Positions 41,906-49,040 of a stretch of DNA of 49,040 nt are shown here, piece after piece. The position numbers were made by a program, and so were the translations under genes. This DNA comes from Isochrysis galbana (Eukaryota > Haptophyta > Isochrysidales > Isochrysidaceae): contig CM030934.1 in assembly GCA_018136815.1 (NCBI GenBank), positions 3,630,670 through 3,679,709 on the forward strand, read 5' to 3'. The notes beneath the pieces are model-generated. The model was not told the origin of the DNA and made no database searches. It saw only the letters and a list, made by a program, of their open reading frames with translations. The first letter of the stretch is position 1, and every line of letters begins with the position of its first letter.

Positions 41906-42973
41906 CTACCACCGGCATTGGGGAGGAGGAGACGGAGGAGGAGGAGACGGAGGAGGAGGAGACGGAGGAGGAGGAGACGGAGGAGGGGGAGAGGGAGGAG
42001 GGGGAGAGGGAGGGGGAGGAGATGGAGGAGGCGGCGAGGGCGGCGGTGGAGATGGAGGAGGCGGCGAGGGCGGCGGTGGAGATGGAGGCGGCGGCGAGGG
42101 TGGTGGTGGAGATGGAGGAGGAGGAGAGGGAGGCGGCGGCGAGGGTGGTGGTGGAGATGGAGGAGGAGGAGAGGGTGGTGGTGGTGAGGGAGGAGGAGGA
42201 GGAGAGGGAGGAGGAGGAGAGGGAGGCGGTGGGGAGGGAGGAGGCGGCGAGGGCGGCGGTGGAGACGGAGGCGGCGGCGAGGGCGGTGGTGGAGATGGAG
42301 GTGGTGGAGACGGAGGTGGCGGAGATGGCGGAGGTGGAGATGGCGGAGGTGGAGACGGAGGAGGCGGCGAGGGAGGAGGTGGCGAGGGTGGAGGTGGAGA
42401 TGGAGGAGGTGGAGATGGAGGAGGCGGCGAGGGAGGAGGAGGAGAGGGAGGAGGAGGAGAGGGAGGAGGAGGAGAGGGAGGTGGCGGAGAGGGAGGAGGA
42501 GGAGAGGGAGGTGGCGGAGAGGGAGGTGGCGGAGAAGGAGGCGGTGGAGATGGTGGTGGCGGCGAGGGTGGTGGCGGCGAGGGCGGCGGCGGAGATGGAG
42601 GAGGCGGCGAGGGCGGTGGTGGCGAGGGCGGCGGTGGAGAGGGCGGCGGTGGCGAGGGTGGAGGCGGCGAGGGGGGAGGCGGCGAGGGCGGCGGTGGAGA
42701 GGGCGGCGGTGGAGAGGGTGGAGGCGGCGACGGCGGCGGGGGCGACGGGGGAGGAGGAGACGGCGGCGGCGGCGAGGGAGGAGGAGGAGAGGGCGGTGGC
42801 GGAGATGGCGGTGGCGGCGATGGTGGTGGTGGCGAGGGCGGCGGTGGCGAGGGCGGCGGTGGAGACGGAGGAGGCGGCGAGGGTGGAGGCGGCGACGGTG
42901 GCGGTGGCGAAGGCGGTGGCGGCGACGGTGGTGGTGCACGGCGGCGGCAGGCCACCGCGGGGGAGCCGCACAT
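41906..42973 (-). CDS. Ser-Pro-Pro-Pro-Pro repeat protein (pherophorin/extensin-like), about 355 aa
   Basis: Minus-strand ORF from ATG 42973: a 14-residue leader (CGSPAVACRRRAPPP core), then about 65 units of SPPPP with almost no deviation, and a stop three residues after the array. The plus strand reads GGGGEGGGGDGG in one frame. The SPPPP frame is unbroken for 1 kb despite synonymous variation in most codons (GAG/GAT/GAC and GGA/GGC/GGT mixed on the plus strand), which suggests selection on the Pro-rich frame or repeated homogenisation. Such runs form rod-like hydroxyproline glycoproteins in algal walls and also occur in large algal viruses. There is no signal peptide here; the small membrane ORF directly upstream may be a separate gene or a mis-spliced 5' exon. 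Confidence 0.5.
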   Translation of the reverse strand: MCGSPAVACRRRAPPPSPPPPSPPPPSPPPPSPPPPSPPPPSPPPPSPPPPSPPPPSPPPPSPPPPSPPPPSPPPPSPPPPSPPPPSPPPPSPPPPSPPPPSPPPPSPPPPSPPPPSPPPPSPPPPSPPPPSPPPPSPPPPSPPPPSPPPPSPPPPSPPPPSPPPPSPPPPSPPPPSPPPPSPPPPSPPPPSPPPPSPPPPSPPPPSPPPPSPPPPSPPPPSPPPPSPPPPSPPPPSPPPPSPPPPSPPPPSPPPPSPPPPPSPPPPSPPPPSPPPPSPPPPSPPPPSPPPPSPPPPSPPPPSPPPPSPPPPSPPPPSPPPPSPPPPSPPPPSPPPPSPPPPSPPPPSPPPQCRW

Positions 42974-42977
42974 CGAG

Positions 42978-43232
42978 TTAGCGAGTGATGCCGTGTCTTG
43001 CTGTACTTGGAAAGATGAACCGGAGGATGAGGACCAAAACTACGGCGACAAAGAGTGGAATCACACTCTTTGTGTACGCGATTGCGAAAACCGCAAGAAG
43101 GGCAATGCCCACTGCCAGAAAAATACGCCACTTGCCGTGTCTGGTCTTCCATTCATTGGCAAGCTGCGCGTCGTCAATGAAAACCGGGTACGCCATTTCT
43201 GTAACATCACGGGTAAAAAAAACTTTTCGCAC
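42978..43232 (-). CDS. Small two-helix membrane protein (72-84 aa)
   Basis: Minus-strand ORF ending four bases before the SPPPP ORF starts. From the internal ATG at 43196 it is 72 aa: a short soluble N-terminus (MAYPVFIDDAQLANEWKTRH) and two adjacent hydrophobic helices (WRIFLAVGIALLAVFAIAY and VIPLFVAVVLVLILRFIF), then a short basic tail. Codon use is balanced and the hydrophobic pattern is clean, so it looks real. Family not recognised. The tight head-to-tail spacing with the Pro-rich ORF is unusual for this genome and raises the options of a shared transcript, an intron spanning the stop, or a virus-derived pair. Confidence 0.5.
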   Translation of the reverse strand: MRKVFFTRDVTEMAYPVFIDDAQLANEWKTRHGKWRIFLAVGIALLAVFAIAYTKSVIPLFVAVVLVLILRFIFPSTARHGITR

Positions 43233-43241
43233 ACACCCTAA

Positions 43242-43546
43242 AACCCGTTGACATGGCTACTCGCATTTTTTTGCTGCCTTGAAAAATACATTACATCACG
43301 GTGCATGGCACATTCATGAAATGGAGCAGAATGGAGCATCTACGACTCCCTTTTCTTTCCAAAGCTCCAGTCGGCGACGCACTGCCACGTGCCACGTGAG
43401 AGCCTTCACCACAATCCAATCACATCCGCTGGGGGCGGCTCTGTCCTGAGCAAACTTTCAAACATATGAGATAGTTTACGTGTAATAATTTACTCTCAAC
43501 CAGTTTCGTTACACGTCCATACTTGATGGAACACTACCTCGGAAGG
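43242..43546. other. Intergenic spacer
   Basis: About 300 bp, no gene seen; ACTGCCACGTGCCACGTGAG near 43381 is a short direct repeat containing CACGTG (E-box/G-box type) sites. Confidence 0.4.
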
Positions 43547-43811
43547 CACGGCCTTTCGGCCATTGGCGGGCGGGACGGGCAGACCATCTTCCATGGTTGG
43601 AGGATGGATGGCGGGCAGTGGCGAGGGCGAGCGCGAAGACGGAGCGGACATAGTGGATCGCGAGGGTGAGTGGGTGAGTGAGTGGATTTGGTTGGTGTTG
43701 TAAGATTGCTTGTTACGACTGAGCGAGAGCGAGAGCGACAACGATGGAGCGAGGAGCGACTGGGGCGAGGGACGAGGGCGACAGAGGCCGACAGGCTACC
43801 AATCCGACGAG
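43547..43811 (+). repeat. Dispersed direct repeat shared with the right edge, copy 1
   Basis: About 265 bp nearly identical to 48776-49040, from AGGCACGGC to GGCTACCAATCCG. Similarity is cut only by the window edge in the other copy, so the true repeat is longer. In one plus frame both copies read GRDGQTIFHGWRMDGGQW and then a basic stretch and a stop. It is probably part of a retroelement. Confidence 0.85.
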
Positions 43812-43865
43812 TCCGACAACAATCCGAGACACGCATACTTGACTTTCACCCAACATTCCTCCACA

Positions 43866-44174
43866 CTAACGTATCTTTCTCCACTTGGGCGGGGAAGACA
43901 CAGAAGGAAGGAAACAAGGAAGAGAAAGCCGACAAGAGAGCGACGATGCGACGGAAGAGCCGACGGCGAAAGGCCCCAGGTAGGTGTGGCCGCAGAAGAG
44001 GCAGCGCTTGGCTCGCACCGACTTGGCGCGGCCAGCCATCTCCTCAATCGTCGACCATTCGAGCGCAGAGCCCTCCAACTCATCAATGGGCTGCCTGCCC
44101 CATTGCTGGTCAAAGCAGGCCTCACTGCCCTCACCACCCTCAGCATGCAAGTTGCGTACAAGCATCGCTGGCAT
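43866..44174 (-). pseudogene. Possible BED-type zinc-finger transposase fragment (weak)
   Basis: A 102-codon minus ORF with QPIDELEGSALEWSTIEEMA and RAKRCLFCGHTYLG. The C-x2-C preceded by basic residues resembles the start of a BED finger as found at the N-terminus of hAT transposases, but the following His pair is not in frame. Could be chance. Confidence 0.25.
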
Positions 44175-44831
44175 GAGTCGCGAGCCGCGCCACGGGGCCC
44201 GCCCCCCCCTTGGGAAGATTTCTTTAACTACTATCTACATACTCTACTACATTTATATTACTAGTGAGAGCCTGATATTAGGTCGTCAGCTCCATAGGAC
44301 CTCATGACCTATAATCAGAACCTATTATCAGCCTAACGGAGAATCTGGGATCACTGGCTAGTCAAGGCGAAGGTAGGTTTCTTCCAGCGCCTGAAGGCTC
44401 AGAGAGAAAGACTCGGGCTACATGCCCCGAGCAATAAACACTTGCGCAAAATGATTACTCCCTTATACACCGTGGACAAAGATTTCAACTTGGAAGTCTC
44501 GGGCGCCTTGCTTGGCGCAAGTAGCGACCGAACTAGGCATCAAAAATATAACATAAATCCCTCGAATAAAGGTATAGACTCCCACTAAGTACCGGCCCCT
44601 GATAGGGACGGGACGAACACCCGAATCGGGACACCACTCACCCTTACCCCCTCTATCTCACGCCCCTGGTCGAAGCAGCGCGCCCGGCCTCCCCTCCCCC
44701 CGCTTTCCAGAGGAAGAAACGGGGGAGGGGAAAGGGGAGTGGTAGGAAAGGGAGGGTAGTTAGGGATAGCATTAGCAATCTGCCTCGCGCCGTGCAAGTA
44801 GCGGTTAGTTTTTAAGATTTATCGCCCCGTA
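44175..44831. other. Intergenic spacer, 3' of the GT61 gene
   Basis: No gene seen in about 650 bp; a few short palindromic words (for example around 44260-44330) and no clear repeat. Confidence 0.4.
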
Positions 44832-45926
44832 CTATGAACTACGTTTGGGTCGGTAAAATACCATGCGTGCAGCATCGGTCGCGGACAAGGTGGGCTTCAC
44901 GACAGGAAATAGGCAGCGTTCAAAGAACCAATCAATGTCAAGGAAAAATGAGTCACCCAGGCTCCCATTGAAGGTTGCGCGGTCAGCATGGCTCTCATTG
45001 TAAATGCAAGGGAAATATTTGATGTCGAACTCTCGCGCCAACGCCCCGTACACCCGCCCATGCCGATCAGCGCGGATGAGCTCAATGACGACTGACTGGG
45101 GAGGCATGAACATCAGATTTGTGAGCCCTCCTCCATGAGGAGCGATTGCCACCGATGCTTCATTCCAAAGTTTGGCGGTGTGCAGGATTGACAAGCCGGC
45201 AGGCGGATACTCCACAAGATCTACCCGTGCAGGCGCGACACGACGCAAGGCGTGACGCATCTCGTCGTGATTTAGCATCGCTCTCTCTGCCTTTAACGAA
45301 TGCCCTGCGTCGCGCCGCAGTACGAGCCATGATGTTCGCTGCGGCTTCGATGGGATGGCCCGTCCGACTCGCGACAGCACCGCTCTACGCATAGAGTGCA
45401 ACGGCTCGGAAACTTCGCTAACCCAGTGCGGCACCACAGCATGGTCCACGAGTGTGGCTTCTTGTTTGGCCATGACAAAGCGCTCTGGCCCGATATTCAA
45501 GAGCATGCTGAAGGCTTCGATGAGCGCGGGAACGCGGATCACGTGGAGAACCAGCACATTTTTGTTGTCTTTGAGCCACTTTCTCGCGTAGTAGAGCTTA
45601 GGCCACACCTCAGCGACGACATGGTAGTAGCTGGAGCTATGCGAGTGCATCGCAACGAAGACGCTGCGGTAGACTGGCTTCATGTGCCCGCTCTCACTCG
45701 CGTTGAGCACCCTCCGCACCTTCGTCTCGACATGGGAAAGAGATGGCACTGCTGTGCGGCAGCAGCCGCCTGCCACATCGAGCAGGCTCACGTGGCTTGG
45801 GGCGCTCCCGTTGCGGTAGGCCACAATGCCATCGGTGAAGACGAGGCATGGACCGACCTCGGAGAGGGTCTCACTAGGTTTCCCCGCTGAACTCTCGCTG
45901 CTGCGAAAGAACTGCAGAAACCGCAT
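44832..45926 (-). CDS. Glycosyltransferase family 61-like (DUF563) enzyme
   Basis: Minus-strand ORF; the start at ATG 45926 (364 aa) is chosen because everything upstream in the frame is (CT)n simple sequence. The diagnostic C-terminal motif is SVAIAPHGGGLTNLMFMPPQ followed by a VIELI strand (about residues 255-285), the nucleotide-sugar region of GT61/EOGT-like enzymes. Upstream SSYYHVVAEVWPKLYYARKW (about 100-120) matches the family's 'H..... E..P.L' region. GT61 members transfer xylose, arabinose or GlcNAc to glycans or EGF domains in the secretory pathway. No signal anchor is visible, so a 5' exon may be missing; TTTCTGCAG just inside the ORF could be an acceptor fed by the CT tract. Confidence 0.8.
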   Translation of the reverse strand: MRFLQFFRSSESSAGKPSETLSEVGPCLVFTDGIVAYRNGSAPSHVSLLDVAGGCCRTAVPSLSHVETKVRRVLNASESGHMKPVYRSVFVAMHSHSSSYYHVVAEVWPKLYYARKWLKDNKNVLVLHVIRVPALIEAFSMLLNIGPERFVMAKQEATLVDHAVVPHWVSEVSEPLHSMRRAVLSRVGRAIPSKPQRTSWLVLRRDAGHSLKAERAMLNHDEMRHALRRVAPARVDLVEYPPAGLSILHTAKLWNEASVAIAPHGGGLTNLMFMPPQSVVIELIRADRHGRVYGALAREFDIKYFPCIYNESHADRATFNGSLGDSFFLDIDWFFERCLFPVVKPTLSATDAARMVFYRPKRSS

Positions 45927-45993
45927 CAAGAGAGAGGGGGAGAGGGGGAGGGGGAGGGAGGGAGGGAGGGAGAGCGGGAGAGAGAGAGAGCGG

Positions 45994-46029
<36 letters not shown>

Positions 46030-46077
46030 GAGAGAGAGAGAAGAAGAAGAAGAAGAAGAAGAAGAAGAAGAAGAAGA

Positions 46078-46133
<56 letters not shown>
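45927..46133 (-). promoter_or_regulatory. (GA)n / (AAG)n microsatellite; pyrimidine tract of the GT61 gene
   Basis: GA-rich on the plus strand, with a pure (AAG)n block of about 42 nt at about 46041-46082 between GA runs. On the coding strand it is CT/CTT-rich and ends at the GT61 start. It could act as promoter/5'-UTR tract or as the polypyrimidine stretch of an intron. Confidence 0.5.
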
Positions 46134-46134
<1 letters not shown>

Positions 46135-46136
<2 letters not shown>

Positions 46137-46362
46137 CTCCGGCGTTATTACAAGAGACCTGCAGCAGCTCCTCTCCATGTTCTCTCGATTGGCGAGAGCA
46201 GTAGATAGTCATACATATATCCGCAAGCATCCATCTATTTACAGAAGATGGGGCCTCTCCGGCGTTACATGGAAGTCACTCTACTCTACTCTATGGCATA
46301 TAATTGATTGGCGAGAGCAGCAATCATCCGCAAGCATCAGTCTATTTACAGAGAAGATGGGG
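46135..46362 (+). repeat. Imperfect tandem duplication, about 110-120 bp
   Basis: Copies 46135-46253 and 46255-46362. Both start CTCTCCGGCGTTA, share ATTGGCGAGAGCAG, ATCCGCAAGCATC and TCTATTTACAGA, and end GAAGATGGGG. They differ by indels in the middle. Confidence 0.8.
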
Positions 46363-47080
46363 TGTGGCGTGATCCAAAGGTGGTGGTGGCACCCCGCACC
46401 CCCCGTATTGAGTGTTGTATTGAAGGGCCTCGTGAAGGGTTGCTGCTCCTAGATGGGAATTTCGAAATTCGGTGCTGGGACCTGCAATTACGTTGCAAAT
46501 ACATTCGACGCCGACAACCCAGGACGAGCTCCAAATACAGCCAAATACCTATGTATTTGGCATCTGGCATCTGGCCAAACACGGTATATACTTATTTCCC
46601 ATCTAGACTGCTGCTATTGGACAGCGCGTACATCCTCCATCCTCGCAAACACGGTAAACCCGTGTTTACCATGTAGAGTAAAGGCGTATTTCCCATCGAT
46701 GATCTTCCGAGTCATGGATGACCTTCCCGACCCTCTTTTACCGTGAGTGACCGGGCTCTACAATAAAAGTATGGTCCGTCGGACAGGGCAGGTCCTTCCC
46801 ATGTCCCATGTACTTGTGGAGTATTGTTTTCCCACTTTTGATGAGAGGACAAGAGAAGGAAGGAGAGAGAGAAGAGAGAGAAGGGAGGGCGAGAGGAAGG
46901 GAGAGAGAGAAGAAGAGAGAGGGTCAGAAAGAGGGAATATAAAGGGGGGGAGGGGGGGGCGCTGGGCTCCCTCTGCAACACTCTCTCTCTCTCATCCTTT
47001 CTCTCTTCGTCCGATGAATCTAAAGCAGTAAACTATGGGAGACCAGAAGAGAGAGAGAGAAGGATTGACTCTCCTCTCTG
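46363..47080. other. Intergenic DNA
   Basis: No gene seen. GA-rich tracts at about 46855-46930 and a poly-G stretch at 46943-46960. CGAAATTCGG and AAACACGG...CCGTGTTT-type inverted words occur near 46462-46672. Confidence 0.4.
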
Positions 47081-47201
47081 CGCGGCGGCCTGCCCCTCTC
47101 CAGCCTCGCTTCTCTTCTACTCTCTCCCCTACTCTAACCTCTCTTCCCCCCCTCTCCCCCTCTCCTTCTTGTCGGTGCTCAGTGCTTGTCCCGCCTCTCG
47201 G
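47081..47201 (+). promoter_or_regulatory. Pyrimidine tract before the cyclophilin gene
   Basis: C/T-rich coding strand (for example CCCCCCCTCTCCCCCTCTCC at about 47147-47166) ending about 15 bases before ATG 47202. Confidence 0.45.
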
Positions 47202-47942
47202 ATGTCTGCCTCGTCCGCGCCCTACCGCGTGAAGCTCCTCCTCTCGCTCGATGGGGGCGAGGCAGAGAGTGTGATTGAGGTACACCCTGAGTGGGCACCG
47301 CTCGGAGCACAGTGAGTGGCTCTCTCCCTCTCTCTCTCTTCCTCTCCCGCCACCACCCCCTCCCTCTCTCTCGCTCCTCTCTCTCTCTCTCTCTCTCTGT
47401 GAGTGCGTGTGTGTGTGTGTATGAGTGCGTGTGTGTGTGCGCGCGGCGCGCGCGCGCGCGCGCGTGTGTGTCATGGCAGACTCAAACCCCTTCGCCATCC
47501 CACCCTGAGCAGGCGTTTTGCCGACCTGCTCAAGGCTCACTACTTTGACGGCTGCCGCTTTCACCGTGTGGTGCCCGGCTTCATCATCCAGTGGGGCATC
47601 CCGGGCGACCCGCAGCTCTACGCGCAGTGGGGTGACAACAAGATCAAGGACGACCCGGTCGTCGTCAACAACGCCAAGGGCACCATCGCCTTTGCCACCT
47701 CTGGACCCAACGCACGCGGCAGCCAGATGTTTGTCAACCTGGCCGACAACTCGTCGTCGCTTGATGGGCAGGGCTTCGCGCCTTTTGCGATTGTCGTCGA
47801 AGGTTTTGAGAATTTTGATCGGGTGCATGCCGGGTATGCCAGTAGGGGCCCCGATCAGGCCATGGCCAAGACGCACGGCAACGCCTACTTAACAAGGGAC
47901 TTTCCGAACCTAAGCTTCATCAAGTCGGCCACAATCATCTGA
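47202..47942 (+). CDS. Cyclophilin-type peptidyl-prolyl cis-trans isomerase
   Basis: Two exons, 47202-47311 and 47513-47942, with a phase-2 GT-AG intron of 201 nt that contains (CT)n and (GT/CG)n simple sequence; 179 aa. The active-site segment is FDGCRFHRVVPGFIIQWG with Arg 55, Phe 60 and Gln 63 (the same numbering as human CypA), then GPNARGSQMFV with Gln 108 and Phe 110. The Trp that confers strong cyclosporin binding in CypA is not present in SSSLDGQGF. The N-terminus has no targeting peptide, so it is probably cytosolic or nuclear. The catalytic set is complete enough for isomerase activity; the group looks like the divergent bacterial-type or single-domain eukaryotic cyclophilins. Confidence 0.92.
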
Positions 47943-48519
47943 AAGGGTCGTACCAGACGTTTGCAGCACCCCTTCGATGGCCGTCTGGGAATCACCTCTG
48001 TGCCTTGGAACGGCGGAATGATGTGGGAGCACGAACGGCACCAATTGCGATAGGACGCGCGTGCGAATCATTCATAACCCGAATGCGGCGTTTCAAAATG
48101 CGTTGGGGCACACACGTCGCTGCGATCGTCGGCGTGCTGATCATTGCGCAGTGAATACAGACAGAAATTCTCCTCCTGTTGTTGGCCCAGGAAGCCGAGA
48201 CAGCGCGACCCGGCATAATGCGTCACACTCGCGTGCACGAGCGTGCTGTGCTGCATGGGCCTTCCGTCTTGAGGGCCGGTGCAGGAATTGCAGCCAGGGC
48301 TGACTGAAGTGATACAAACCTCTTGTGCTCTCATGGTTGCACATCACAAAGCTCCATCTGCACATCTCCCGCCTCAGGTTTCGGATGTAAAAACCCGGCG
48401 TTCCAAGTGGTGCGATGATGCTAACCTAGGTGGTAGATTTATGTTGAGAAATTGGGTTGCAAGGACATCGTGTAGCGATATGTAGCGACCTACTAGTACT
48501 TGCGAATAGCGAACAAAAC
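47943..48519. other. 3' flank of the cyclophilin gene
   Basis: About 575 bp with no supported gene or repeat. Confidence 0.4.
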
Positions 48520-49040
48520 TATTGTTATAGTTTTAGCGATGGAGCGCGCGCCGACCGCTCCCCCCTCCCAGCCCCCCCCCCCCCCCCCCCCCCGCCGCCG
48601 CCGCCACGACGCCCCGACGGAGCAGACCCAAGCCGCCGGAGCCTAACCGCTCGCAGGCCTCAGCCCCTCCTGACCAGGACGTCGACATGGCGCGAGCACC
48701 CTCGCGGCCTCGTGACGGATTGGAGGTTACGGATGGAACAGGAGGGACCGAACGCGGGACGGAAGGTAGGCGGCGGCAGGCACGGCATTTTGGCCATTGG
48801 CGGGCGGGACGGGCAGACCATCTTCCATGGTTGGAGGATGGATGGCGGGCAGTGGCAAGGGCGAGCGCGAAGACGGAGCGGACATAGCTGATAGCGAGGG
48901 TGAGTGGGTGAGTGAGTGGACTTGGTTGGTGTTGTAAGATTGCTTCTTACGACTGAGCGAGAGCGAGAGCGAGAACGAGGGAGCGAGGAGCGACTGGGGC
49001 GAGGGACGAAGGCGACAGAGGCCGACAGGCTACCAATCCG
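48520..49040 (+). mobile_element. Retroelement family M-related fragment at right edge
   Basis: Begins with AACTATTGTTATAGTTTTAG just before ATG 48539, as in the element at 37141. The frame starts MERAPTAPPSQPPPP and, after a C run of 22, stops at 48644-48646. Beyond it another frame carries DWRLRMEQEGP (also present at about 41700) and then the 265-bp segment shared with 43547-43811. It is a degraded, frame-broken copy that continues outside the window. Confidence 0.7.
48776..49040 (+). repeat. Dispersed direct repeat, copy 2 (runs off right edge)
   Basis: Partner of 43547-43811, same orientation, about 95 percent identical by eye. Ends at the window edge, so the full unit length cannot be seen. 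Confidence 0.85.

Noticed and set aside
41901-43241. Plus-strand Gly-Gly-Gly-Gly-Asp/Glu ORF (446 aa)
   Set aside because: It is the antisense of the SPPPP frame. Its ends outside the repeat have no recognisable features, and the SPPPP reading matches a known class of algal protein.

Overview
The window is nuclear DNA of a GC-rich eukaryote, most likely a unicellular marine alga. A haptophyte is my best guess, but no single marker proves it. The signs are protein genes split by short GT-AG introns (86-116 nt in the larger genes, 91 nt in the sensor kinase, up to 255 nt elsewhere). The genes include a giant HECT ubiquitin ligase, a FANCM-type helicase, a plant/alga-style glycosyltransferase 61 and a sulfotransferase with a Cys-rich leader. 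There are also long Ser-Pro-Pro-Pro-Pro repeats and many mobile elements. No rRNA, tRNA, CRISPR or operon structure was seen. A 100-N scaffold gap lies at 21441-21540.

Layout. 1-1193 (minus): 5' part of a multi-pass membrane sensor histidine kinase that runs off the left edge. 1194-4258: GC-rich non-coding DNA. 4259-4890: decayed hAT transposase C-terminus. 5656-16128 (minus): four-exon gene for a HECT E3 ligase of about 3379 aa. 16230-21440: non-coding and repetitive, with one copy of a 0.9-kb retroposon. 21541-22453 (minus): acidic nuclear-type protein cut by the gap. 22743-25312: a 58-bp tandem array that has been entered by two DNA transposons. 25548-29811 (plus): five-exon FANCM/Hef-type helicase, convergent with a single-exon sulfotransferase (30254-31336, minus). 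32010-34250: second retroposon copy, a third transposon end and a palindrome cluster. 34518-35432 (plus): orphan ORF. 37122-38306: non-LTR-like insertion with an ORF. 38731-40872 (plus): three-exon SGNH/PC-esterase-like gene. 41005-43232 (minus): frameshifted zinc-finger gag/ORF1-like remnant, a 1-kb SPPPP array and a small membrane protein. 44832-45926 (minus): glycosyltransferase 61. 47202-47942 (plus): two-exon cyclophilin. 48520-49040: another retroelement fragment at the right edge.

How it fits together. The host genes fall into three themes: signalling and protein turnover (kinase, HECT ligase, cyclophilin), genome maintenance (FANCM), and cell-surface carbohydrate modification (sulfotransferase, SGNH esterase, GT61). 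Each gene whose start I could place is preceded on its own coding strand by a 50-200-nt C/CT-rich tract, which looks like a shared promoter or 5'-UTR signature.

The most informative part of the window is the mobile DNA. Insertions could be delimited exactly from their target-site duplications: 17-bp TSDs on two copies of one retroposon, a 19-bp TSD on another retroelement, an 8-bp TSD on a TIR element carrying an SPPPP-type repeat, and a TTAA element. All homology statements come from reading the sequence and from knowledge of the families; no database search was run.
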